A DNA stretch of 33,661 nucleotides from an uncultured Prevotellaceae bacterium. Lineage in GTDB: Bacteria; Bacteroidota; Bacteroidia; Bacteroidales; Bacteroidaceae. The translations under genes and the position numbers were made by a program. The stretch is taken from assembly GCA_946415705.1 (NCBI GenBank), contig CAMKTN010000030.1, positions 1-33,661 of the forward strand, in the 5' to 3' direction. The notes under the pieces were generated by a model. The model searched no databases. It had not been told where the DNA came from and worked only from the letters and a program-made list of their open reading frames with translations. Positions 10,128 to 16,156 of the stretch are shown one piece after another (within the stretch, counting starts at the first letter, position 1; every line of letters starts with the position of its first letter).

Positions 10128-10331
10128 ATGAAAGCAACGAAAGAAAGTAGCAAAGAAAGAAAAGAAAGCAAAGAAAGTAAGAAGGCTGTTGTTGTTGCTG
10201 AGGCCTTAAAAACAACAACAACAACCAACGCGGGCGCGCGCGAGTATCCGACGGACCAGCCCCTGGAGGTGGTCACGGAGGCGGATTTTGTATATGGACG
10301 ACATTATCTGACGGAACGGGTGATTAAGTGA
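10128..10331 (+). CDS. Small Lys/Ser/Glu-rich hypothetical protein
   Basis: This 67-residue ORF was not recognised. Its first third is low complexity (repeated AAAGAAAG in the DNA, giving a Lys-Glu-Ser-rich segment), followed by a run of Val and Thr. The C-terminal part (VTEADFVYGRHYLTERVIK) looks more like normal protein. I chose the ATG at 10128 because a good -7 box ends 36 bp upstream; an in-frame TTG at 10008 lies inside the 11-bp tandem repeat and is unlikely. No signal peptide or membrane segment is visible. It lies just upstream of the HU-like cassette and may belong to it, but that is only positional. It could also be non-coding A/G-rich DNA. Confidence 0.45.
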   Translation: MKATKESSKERKESKESKKAVVVAEALKTTTTTNAGAREYPTDQPLEVVTEADFVYGRHYLTERVIK

Positions 10332-10373
10332 CGGAACGTGTAGTGAACGTGCGTTGTGCGGCATGGCACATCG

Positions 10374-10381
10374 TACCTTTG
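10374..10381 (+). promoter_or_regulatory. TAnnTTTG -7 box of the HU-like gene
   Basis: TACCTTTG lies 183 bp before the HU-like ATG. A GTTG at 10353-10356 could serve as a weak -33 element, but at 17 bp the spacing is short. If used, it gives a long leader of about 175 nt that contains the palindrome pair at 10420-10482. Confidence 0.5.
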
Positions 10382-10419
10382 CACTCGCAAAAGGACGGAG
10401 GCCTGTCCGACCCACTGCG

Positions 10420-10482
10420 GTGTCTGCGCGCAGACACTATAGAGGGTAAGGCGAGGGACTAGTAGTGTCTGCGCGTGGACAC
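10420..10482. repeat. Pair of 18-bp palindromes in the HU-like leader
   Basis: GTGTCTGCGCGCAGACAC at 10420-10437 is a perfect 18-bp palindrome. A second copy at 10465-10482, GTGTCTGCGCGTGGACAC, differs at two positions and keeps the outer arms. The copies are 45 bp apart start to start and both are followed by CTAT-like sequence. They could be operators for a dimeric regulator, an autoregulatory site, or hairpins in the leader RNA. No known regulator was matched. Confidence 0.7.
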
Positions 10483-10564
10483 CTATAATCCCCTTCTGAA
10501 AGGCGCCTCAGAGGACTCCGCCCCATCAGTCAACCTATTTATTCACCTTTAACAAGAAAACACT

Positions 10565-11020
10565 ATGATTGATTACGCAGTAGCCATGTTGAAGAACCCC
10601 TTCCACCCCGAAGAGCCGCAGAAGGCCTACGCCTTCCTCCAGAGCCGTGCCACCCTCACCATTGAGGAGATCGCCGACCACATGGTCTCACATGGCTGTA
10701 ACTACGACCGCGGCGACATCATCGCCATCCTCATCAAGCTCGTCAGCTGTTCCAAGGAGCTGATGCTCGACGGGTATCGCATCGAGTTGGGCGACCTGGG
10801 CAAGCTCTACCTCTCGTGTCAGAGCGAGGGCGCACTGAACAAGGAGAAGTTCACCCGCGCCAACATCAAGAGCATCAACGTGAACTTCAGCTCCAGCAAG
10901 CAGTTCAACGACCTCCTGCAGCACGTATCCCTCCACAAGGCGCCTACCCGCAAGGCTGTTGCCGCTGCCCTCGAAGCCGAGTCGCAGGGCCTGACCGCCG
11001 CCAACTGGGCAGAAGAGTAG
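10565..11020 (+). CDS. HU-like DNA-binding protein of the smalltalk/amidase cassette
   Basis: This 151-residue protein resembles the divergent HU-related DNA-binding proteins of Bacteroidales, which are larger than the roughly 90-residue classical HU. The N-terminal half has a helical region (TIEEIADHMV, then GDIIAILIKL) like the HU dimerisation helices. It is followed by the beta arm region around LDGYRIELGDLGKLYLS and a basic FTRANIKSINVNF segment. It probably binds DNA as a dimer in the nucleoid. It is the first gene of the recurrent Bacteroidales set HU-like, smalltalk, amidase, all present here in order. The gene has its own promoter candidate and a long leader with two palindromes. The family call rests on recalled family patterns; the specific role of this paralogue is unknown. 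Confidence 0.8.
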   Translation: MIDYAVAMLKNPFHPEEPQKAYAFLQSRATLTIEEIADHMVSHGCNYDRGDIIAILIKLVSCSKELMLDGYRIELGDLGKLYLSCQSEGALNKEKFTRANIKSINVNFSSSKQFNDLLQHVSLHKAPTRKAVAAALEAESQGLTAANWAEE

Positions 11021-11021
11021 G

Positions 11022-11064
11022 CCCCTCCCCCGACCCCTCCCCTGTTAGGGAGGGGAGAGGGGGG
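11022..11064. repeat. G/C-rich interspersed palindrome, copy 2
   Basis: It starts 2 bp after the HU-like stop codon. CCCCTCCCCCGACCCCTCCC is followed by the spacer TGTTA and GGGAGGGGAGAGGGGGG. The arms are complementary, so it could form a strong hairpin after the HU-like gene, and might act as a terminator although no T-tract follows. Confidence 0.8.
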
Positions 11065-11129
11065 ACTTTCAAGACGAGAAAGTAAACTTAAATATTAAAC
11101 CCTAAAAATTTTTATCCCCCAAAGTATAT

Positions 11130-11167
11130 ACTCCCCTCCTTTATAGGGAGGGGTCGGGGGTGAGTCT
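11130..11167. repeat. G/C-rich interspersed palindrome, copy 3
   Basis: CTCCCCTCC, spacer TTTATA, then GGGAGGGG and a G-rich tail. It ends about 2 bp before the smalltalk start codon, so it would occupy the 5' untranslated region or ribosome-binding region of that gene. Confidence 0.8.
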
Positions 11168-11168
11168 T

Positions 11169-11270
11169 ATGAAAGAAAGTACGAAGAAAACACTGAAGAG
11201 AATCTTTGACATTGTCGTGACGGTCTTCACCGCCCTCATCACCTCCATCACCGCCAGTAGCTGTCGCTAA
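11169..11270 (+). CDS. Smalltalk protein (33-residue membrane-like peptide)
   Basis: The 33-residue ORF MKESTKKTLKRIFDIVVTVF... has a Lys/Arg-rich N-terminus, one hydrophobic segment (about residues 13-28) and the ending SITASSCR. This matches the conserved pattern of Bacteroidales smalltalk proteins: basic start, single hydrophobic helix, C-terminal TSC-like motif. It is probably a small inner-membrane protein or a lipoprotein-like peptide; its function is unknown. It lies between the HU-like gene and the amidase as in other genomes. The start codon is two bases after a G/C-rich palindrome, and the last base of its TAA stop is the first base of a heptad array. Confidence 0.8.
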   Translation: MKESTKKTLKRIFDIVVTVFTALITSITASSCR

Positions 11271-11353
11271 ATTGAGAATTGAAAATTGAGAATTGAAAAT
11301 TGAGAATTGAAAATTGAGAATTGAAAATTGAAAATTGAGAATTGAGAATTGAA
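11270..11353 (+). repeat. AATTGAR heptad array, 12 units
   Basis: Twelve consecutive 7-bp units of AATTGAG or AATTGAA fill exactly 84 bp, from the smalltalk stop codon to just before the amidase gene. Every unit carries TGA, and because 7 is not a multiple of 3 any three neighbouring units place a stop in all three forward frames. On the reverse strand the array is open in all frames. Confidence 0.95.
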
Positions 11354-11368
11354 AGGTAAGCTGTTCTT

Positions 11369-11605
11369 ATGCGAACGATTAGTTTCATTATCCTTCATTG
11401 CTCGGCCACGAGGGCCGGGCAATGTTATGGGTTCGAGCGGTGCCGCAAGGACCATATTCGTCGCGGCATGCAGGACATCGGCTACCACTACTACATCACG
11501 CGCGACGGCAACGGCCGCATCACGCCCAACGAATGGCTCAAGCAATGTCCCTGTTTCGACGCTCTCCTCGACTACGAAGACCTGCAGCCGGAAGGGCTGT
11601 TCTGA
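11369..11605 (+). pseudogene. N-acetylmuramoyl-L-alanine amidase with internal deletion
   Basis: The 78-residue ORF keeps both ends of a Bacteroidales amidase_2 (T7 lysozyme-like) protein but not the middle. The N-terminal part has the first zinc ligand motif ILHCSAT (His10), then RRGMQDIGYHYYI. The C-terminal part has the family's terminal block, ITPNEWLKQCPCFDA, with the catalytic-type Lys58 and cysteine ligand Cys60. The segment that normally carries the second zinc-ligand histidine (GHRDL) is missing. The join falls in RDGNGR, where the N-terminal ITRDG and C-terminal RDxNG motifs could have recombined. Relatives are usually about 130-160 residues. With one zinc ligand lost it is probably inactive in peptidoglycan hydrolysis. 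The remnant stays in frame and is followed by a proper terminator. It could also be a short derived protein with another role. Confidence 0.75.
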
Positions 11606-11615
11606 TGAAAAAGAG

Positions 11616-11655
11616 AAGCCCCGAGAATCGCGTGATTCTCGAGGCTTTCTTCGTT
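11616..11655 (+). terminator. Rho-independent terminator of the HU-like cassette
   Basis: AAGCC at 11616-11620 pairs with GGCTT at 11643-11647. After one mismatch, CGAGAATC pairs with GATTCTCG around a GCGT loop. A T-rich run (TTCTTCGTTT) follows. It lies 10 bp after the amidase stop codon and closes the cassette. Confidence 0.85.
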
Positions 11656-11746
11656 TGATACTCATTAATTCTTAATGAGCTCTAAAAAGAGGGTTGTTCA
11701 CTGTTATTTTATCTTGAATTATTTCCGTAGATGGTTATTTTATCAT

Positions 11747-11754
11747 TATCTTTG
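11747..11754 (+). promoter_or_regulatory. TAnnTTTG -7 box of the SNF2 gene
   Basis: TATCTTTG lies 22 bp upstream of the SNF2 ATG at 11776, in an A/T-rich stretch just after the cassette terminator. A TTG lies further upstream but too far for a standard -33 element. Confidence 0.6.
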
Positions 11755-11775
11755 CAGCGCATACATTGAATCAAG

Positions 11776-14091
11776 ATGAAATACGCAGATTTACCGAAAC
11801 AACGGCTGAGTCACCTGGTGAAGCCCAACGGCAAGACGCTGGAGGAGTGGCAGGTGATGCTGCGCATGCAGCAGGCCCAGCGCGAGGACTTGCAGGTGGA
11901 ATGCGTCAGCGAACGCTATAACCCCGGCGAGTACCGTGTGCAGAGCCCTAAGTCGGGTGGTGTATATAAGGTGGTGTTCCGGGGCGCGAAGAGTCCGTGG
12001 AACTACTGCGACTGCATGGATTTCAAGACGTCGCAGCTGGGGACGTGTAAGCATATCGAGGCGGCACGGCAGTGGATTGCGGACCATCACAAGCGCATCC
12101 ATTGGGACTTGCCTGCCTACACAAGCGTGTATCTCAGCTATCGCGGCAACGAGCGTAAGGTGAAGATCCGCATCGGCACACAGCATGAGGCGGAGTTCCG
12201 TGCGTTGGCAGCCCGCTATTTCGACGAGCTGGACACGTTGCAGGCGCGTGCCTACGAGCATTTCGGTGACTTCCTGGCGGCGGCCCGCGCCGTGGATGAG
12301 GGCTTCCGCTGTTACAAGGATGCGTTGGATTTCGTGTTGGAGCAGCGCGAGGCTATCGCGCGTCGCAAGGTGATACAGGAACGCTATGACGATGCTGCCC
12401 TGGACGGCCTGCTGCATACGACATTGTACCCATACCAGAAGGAGGGTGTGCGCTTTGCGGCGAGTGCAGGGCGTGCCATCCTGGCAGACGAGATGGGTCT
12501 CGGCAAGACAGTGCAGGCCATCGCCACGGCGGAGCTACTGCGGCGCGAGGGCTTTGTGAGCAATGTTCTCATCCTGTGTCCCACGACGTTGAAGTATCAG
12601 TGGAAACGCGAGATAGAGCGCTTCACGGAGGCTTCGGTGGTGGTGCTCGATGGTACGCCGGAGCAGCGCTGCGAGCTGCTGGAGGGCGAGGCGTTCTTCA
12701 AGATTGCCTCGTACAACAGCATCCTGAACATGGTGGATGCGAGTGCGTTGCAGTCGGTCGATATGCTCATCTTGGACGAGGTGCAACGCCTGAAGAACTG
12801 GAACACACAGCTGGCGAAGGCGGTGCGCCGCATTTCCTCGCGCTATGCGCTGATACTGAGCGGCACGCCGCTGGAGAACCGACTGGAGGAACTGTATAGC
12901 ATTGTTGAGCTGGTGGATCAGTTCCTGCTGTCACCATATTATCTCTTCCGCGACCGCTATATCATCATGGATCAGGATGGGCGGACGACGGGTTATCGCA
13001 ATCTGTCTGAGATTGGACAGCGCATGGCCAATGTGATGATACGCCGCAGGAAGGCTGATGTCGCGTTGCAGCTGCCGCCACGCATTGACAAGAACCTGTT
13101 CGTGCCGATGACGCGCGAGCAGATGGAAGCGCATCATGACCTAAAACGGCAGGCGGCGCGCCTGGTGGCGAAATGGCATCGCCAACATTTCCTCTCGGAG
13201 ATGGACCGCCGTCAGCTGTTGCTGCTGTTGCAGCAGATGCGCATGGCGTGTGACAGCCTGTTTGTCCTGGACGAACACAGCCGCCATGACACGAAGGTGG
13301 AGGAGACCATGAACATCCTCGACGAATGTGGGGTGGATGGCGAAGAGAATGGACAATGGACAGTGGACAATGGACAATGTTCTTCGCCGAAGGTAGTGAT
13401 TTTCAGCCAATGGGAGCGGATGACGCGGTTGGTGGCGCAGGAGCTGGAGCGTAGTGGCATTGAGTACGCCTATCTCCACGGCAACGTACCGTCGCGTGAG
13501 CGCAAAGAGCGTGTGGAGGCGTTTCAGAACGATCCTTCCGTGCGCGTGTTCCTCGCAACGGATGCCGGCTCCACGGGCCTGAACCTGCAGGCAGCGAATG
13601 TGGTCATCAATCTGGACATGCCTTGGAACCCGGCCGTGCTGGAGCAGCGCATCGGGCGGCTCCACCGCATCGGGCAGCAGCGTGGCGTGGAGGTCATCAA
13701 CCTCATCTCTGCGGGCACCATCGAGGAGGATATGCTGTCGCGCCTGCGCTTCAAGACCTCGCTCTTTGAGGGTGTGCTGGACGGCGGTGAGGATGCTGTG
13801 TTCCTGTCGGGCAATGAGTTCGACGGGCTCCTCAACGGCCTGCAGGATTATATGGAGGAGACGCCGCATGAGTACGAACCTGTGCAGACGGAGCTGGAGT
13901 TCGCGGAAGCGGGGAGTGACGAGCGGGCGACTGAAGAAAGGACCGTCGCTGATGCGACGGGCACGGTGGCTGCGGAAGAAAGCGGTCCCGAGGCTACATT
14001 CCTGCGCTCGCTGGCCGACCTTTTAGAGGCGGACGAGGCTACGCGCAAGAGGGTGGCGGAGAGGCTGAGGAAATTGATAATGGACAATTGA
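11776..14091 (+). CDS. SNF2-family helicase with SWIM zinc finger
   Basis: The 771-residue protein has an N-terminal SWIM zinc finger (C78, C80, C91, H93, in YCDC...CKH). A complete Swi2/Snf2 ATPase follows: motif I LADEMGLGKT at 236-245, motif II DEVQ at 334-337, the SGTPLEN motif, and the second lobe with VVIFSQW, FLATDAGSTGLNLQ and QRIGRLHRIGQ from 624. Such proteins are ATP-driven double-stranded DNA translocases that remodel protein-DNA complexes; the bacterial target here is unknown. Two repeats are translated inside it. A GGACAAT heptad array encodes a short Gln/Asp/Asn-rich insert before VVIFSQW, and a 30-bp GC-rich repeat lies in the C-terminal linker. Its last codons and stop are made by the start of the next heptad array. 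A -7 box precedes it. It may be cotranscribed with leuB. Confidence 0.9.
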   Translation: MKYADLPKQRLSHLVKPNGKTLEEWQVMLRMQQAQREDLQVECVSERYNPGEYRVQSPKSGGVYKVVFRGAKSPWNYCDCMDFKTSQLGTCKHIEAARQWIADHHKRIHWDLPAYTSVYLSYRGNERKVKIRIGTQHEAEFRALAARYFDELDTLQARAYEHFGDFLAAARAVDEGFRCYKDALDFVLEQREAIARRKVIQERYDDAALDGLLHTTLYPYQKEGVRFAASAGRAILADEMGLGKTVQAIATAELLRREGFVSNVLILCPTTLKYQWKREIERFTEASVVVLDGTPEQRCELLEGEAFFKIASYNSILNMVDASALQSVDMLILDEVQRLKNWNTQLAKAVRRISSRYALILSGTPLENRLEELYSIVELVDQFLLSPYYLFRDRYIIMDQDGRTTGYRNLSEIGQRMANVMIRRRKADVALQLPPRIDKNLFVPMTREQMEAHHDLKRQAARLVAKWHRQHFLSEMDRRQLLLLLQQMRMACDSLFVLDEHSRHDTKVEETMNILDECGVDGEENGQWTVDNGQCSSPKVVIFSQWERMTRLVAQELERSGIEYAYLHGNVPSRERKERVEAFQNDPSVRVFLATDAGSTGLNLQAANVVINLDMPWNPAVLEQRIGRLHRIGQQRGVEVINLISAGTIEEDMLSRLRFKTSLFEGVLDGGEDAVFLSGNEFDGLLNGLQDYMEETPHEYEPVQTELEFAEAGSDERATEERTVADATGTVAAEESGPEATFLRSLADLLEADEATRKRVAERLRKLIMDN
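13348..13380 (+). repeat. AATGGAC heptad array inside the SNF2 gene
   Basis: The 7-bp units AATGGAC, AATGGAC, AGTGGAC and AATGGAC are followed by a partial unit. The array is read through in frame, adding roughly a dozen residues between the two helicase lobes. Unlike the intergenic AATTGAR arrays, this variant has no TGA. Confidence 0.85.
13941..13970. repeat. 30-bp GC-rich repeat, copy in SNF2
   Basis: It matches 28 of 30 positions with 21442-21471, which lies inside an unrelated gene. It contains an inverted repeat, CCGTCGC-TGAT-GCGACGG. In SNF2 it encodes part of an acidic/Ala-rich linker (VADATGTVA) near the C-terminus. Confidence 0.8.
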
Positions 14092-14148
14092 AAATTGAGA
14101 ATTGAGAATTGAGAATTGAAAATTGGGAATTGAGAATTGAAAATTGAA
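14072..14148 (+). repeat. Heptad array, 11 units, SNF2-leuB junction
   Basis: Eleven 7-bp units, mostly AATTGAG or AATTGAA with one AATGGAC, one AATTGAT and one AATTGGG, run from inside the last codons of SNF2 (KLIMDN and its TGA stop) to 13 bp before the leuB ATG. The array thus forms both the SNF2 C-terminus and the whole spacer. Confidence 0.9.
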
Positions 14149-14161
14149 AAAATATAAAGCA

Positions 14162-15232
14162 ATGGACTTTAAGATTGCAGTATTGGCCGGCGATGGTATA
14201 GGGCCGGAGATCAGTGAACAGGGCGTGGCCGTGATGACGGCGGTGTGCGAGAGATTCGGGCACACGGTGAGTTATGAGTATGCCATCTGCGGCGCTGATG
14301 CCATAGACAAAGTCGGTGACCCGTTCCCCGAGGAAACATTCCAGACGTGCCTGCGCGCTGACGCTGTGCTGTTCAGTGCCGTGGGCGACCCGAAATACGA
14401 CAACGACCCCACATCGAAGGTGCGCCCGGAGCAGGGTTTGCTGGCGATGCGTAAGGGGTTGGGGTTGTATGCCAATATTCGTCCGATAGAGACCTTCGAC
14501 TGTCTTGTGCATAAGTCGCCGCTGAAGGACGAGTTGGTGCGCGGTGCCGACTTCATCTGCATTCGTGAACTCACGGGCGGTATGTACTTCGGCGAGAAAT
14601 TCCAGGACAACGATCGTGCCTACGACACGAACGTCTATACGCGCGGTGAGATAGAACGCATCCTGCGCGTGGGCTTTGAATATGCACGGCGTCGACAGCA
14701 TCACTTGACGGTAGTGGACAAGGCCAACATCCTGGCGTCGAGCCGTCTGTGGCGGCAGATAGCCAAGGAGATGGAACCGCTGTACCCCGATGTGCGTGTG
14801 GATTATATGTATGTCGATAACGCCTCGATGCGAATGTTGCAGGAGCCGCGCTTCTTCGATGTCATCGTCACGGAGAACACCTTCGGTGATATTCTCACCG
14901 ACGAGGCTTCGTGCATCACGGGTTCCATGGGGCTTCTGCCGTCGGCCAGTACGGGCGAGCATACCCCCGTCTTCGAACCCGTTCACGGCTCGTGGCCGCA
15001 GGCAGCAGGGAAGAATATCGCCAACCCGCTGGCACAGATTCTCAGCGTTGCCATGCTCTTCGAGCACTTCGGACTGATGGAAGAGGGCCGTCTCATTCGC
15101 GAAGCCGTTCGTGCCAGCCTCGATGCCCATGTGCGTACTCCCGAGATTCAGGTGGAGGGCGGTGCCACCTATGGCACAAAGGAAGTCGGGGAGTGGATTG
15201 TGAAAAGACTCACCCCCAACCCCTCCCTATAA
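14162..15232 (+). CDS. leuB: 3-isopropylmalate dehydrogenase
   Basis: The enzyme oxidises and decarboxylates 3-isopropylmalate with NAD+ in leucine biosynthesis, in the cytoplasm. The 356-residue length is typical. The N-terminus [12 protein letters not shown] is the classic nucleotide-binding start. [26 protein letters not shown], the YVDNASM region, [15 protein letters not shown] and [19 protein letters not shown] are conserved LeuB motifs with the expected Lys/Asp metal and substrate ligands. I use the ATG at 14162, not the TTG at 14144 inside the heptad array. No leuA, leuC or leuD is present nearby, so it stands apart from the rest of the pathway. The C-terminus is odd: after GEWIVKRL the final TPNPSL and the TAA stop come from a G/C-rich palindrome (15208-15241) that has apparently replaced the native end. 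Confidence 0.93.
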   Translation: MDFKIAVLAGDGIGPEISEQGVAVMTAVCERFGHTVSYEYAICGADAIDKVGDPFPEETFQTCLRADAVLFSAVGDPKYDNDPTSKVRPEQGLLAMRKGLGLYANIRPIETFDCLVHKSPLKDELVRGADFICIRELTGGMYFGEKFQDNDRAYDTNVYTRGEIERILRVGFEYARRRQHHLTVVDKANILASSRLWRQIAKEMEPLYPDVRVDYMYVDNASMRMLQEPRFFDVIVTENTFGDILTDEASCITGSMGLLPSASTGEHTPVFEPVHGSWPQAAGKNIANPLAQILSVAMLFEHFGLMEEGRLIREAVRASLDAHVRTPEIQVEGGATYGTKEVGEWIVKRLTPNPSL

Positions 15233-15241
15233 GGGAGGGGC
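15208..15241. repeat. G/C-rich palindrome forming the leuB 3' end
   Basis: GACTCACCCCCAACCCCTCC runs into CTATAAGGGAGGGGCG. The TAA within the spacer is the leuB stop codon, so the repeat supplies the last six residues and the stop. Confidence 0.85.
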
Positions 15242-15265
15242 GTAATTAGCTTCAGGAATTGACGG

Positions 15266-16156
15266 ATGAGTAATAAAACCCTATTCCTTATTATTTCCCT
15301 GTGTTTGCTCGCTTTGTCTCCAATGGCAGCACAAGTATCTACTCCCCTCCCTGATAGGGAGGGGCAGGGGGGAGAGTCCGTAGAGTCCACGACTTACCCT
15401 TGGCTCGTACGCCAGGGGATTACGGCGATGGAGGATGATAGTCTGATGCTGGCGGAACGGCTGTTCAAGCTGGCGATGAGGGAGGCACCTTCTGCACATA
15501 CCAACGCAATTCTATGGAGTCATCTGGCCAGCATCCACGAACGTACGGGACGCGAGCAGGAAGCATTGGAGGATTATAAGCAGGCGCTGGCAATAGCTCC
15601 CGGCACAACGGGCATCCTGCTCAGCCGTGCATCGCTTTATCTGAAGTTGGGCAACGAGGATCGCGCGCTGGCGGATTATGACGAGGTGCTGCAACAGCAG
15701 CCCGATCATCAGGAGGCATTGCTGATGCGGGCGTACATCAAGCAGCGGAAGCGTCTGCTGAAGGAAGCGCGTGCGGATTATGAACATTTGTTGCGCCTGC
15801 AACCCACTCATGAGCAGGCACTCTTGGGGCTGGCACTCGTGAACAACGAAGGACGCCGTCCACAGGAGGCGATGGAGACCATCAACCGTGCCATCGACCT
15901 CTACCCGACACACGCCGCAGGCTATGCGTTGCGTGCGGGGATGGAGTTTGAACGCAAGCTCTACGAGCTGGCTGAACTAGACTATGGCATGGCCATTGAC
16001 CTCGACCCTACGAATGTCAGCTACCGTCTGGCGCGCGCCAGTTTCTACACGAAAACCAAGCGGAAGCGTCTGGCACGCGAGGATGTGCGCGAGGCGGCAC
16101 GTTTGGGCGCCTCCCCCGCCGAGGTGGCCGGGGCCGCAGGCTACAAAGTCAAGTAG
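15266..16156 (+). CDS. Exported TPR protein
   Basis: The 296-residue protein has a signal peptide (SNKTLFLIISLCLLALSPMA, then AQ), so it is probably periplasmic. From about residue 50 to 285 it consists of roughly seven tetratricopeptide repeats, for example HLASIHERTGREQEALEDYK, LYLKLGNEDRALADYDEVL and YELAELDYGMAIDLDP. TPR solenoids bind proteins and commonly help assemble envelope complexes; the partner is unknown. Just after the signal peptide the protein reads STPLPDREGQGG, which is a G/C-rich interspersed palindrome translated in frame (15341-15378). The gene follows leuB by 33 bp and may be cotranscribed with it. Its stop codon directly abuts the stop of the convergent beta-mannosidase gene. 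Confidence 0.85.
   Translation: MSNKTLFLIISLCLLALSPMAAQVSTPLPDREGQGGESVESTTYPWLVRQGITAMEDDSLMLAERLFKLAMREAPSAHTNAILWSHLASIHERTGREQEALEDYKQALAIAPGTTGILLSRASLYLKLGNEDRALADYDEVLQQQPDHQEALLMRAYIKQRKRLLKEARADYEHLLRLQPTHEQALLGLALVNNEGRRPQEAMETINRAIDLYPTHAAGYALRAGMEFERKLYELAELDYGMAIDLDPTNVSYRLARASFYTKTKRKRLAREDVREAARLGASPAEVAGAAGYKVK
15341..15378. repeat. G/C-rich palindrome inside the TPR gene
   Basis: ACTCCCCTCC, spacer CTGATA, then GGGAGGGG and a G-rich tail; near-identical to the intergenic copies. It is translated in frame immediately after the signal peptide cleavage region, where an insert would be tolerated. Confidence 0.9.

Noticed and set aside
11270..11353. CRISPR-like array
   Set aside because: The 7-bp units are contiguous, with no unique spacers between repeats and no cas genes.
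14039..15130. Minus-strand open frame of 363 codons running through the heptad array
   Set aside because: Antisense to leuB. The Phe/Asn/Ser/Gln-rich end is simply the reverse reading of AATTGAR units, which have no stop on that strand.
15208..15378. Transposon or insertion sequence bounded by the two palindromes
   Set aside because: The palindromes are about 35-bp elements repeated throughout the window, with no transposase between any pair; here the interval holds only the leuB end and the TPR start.
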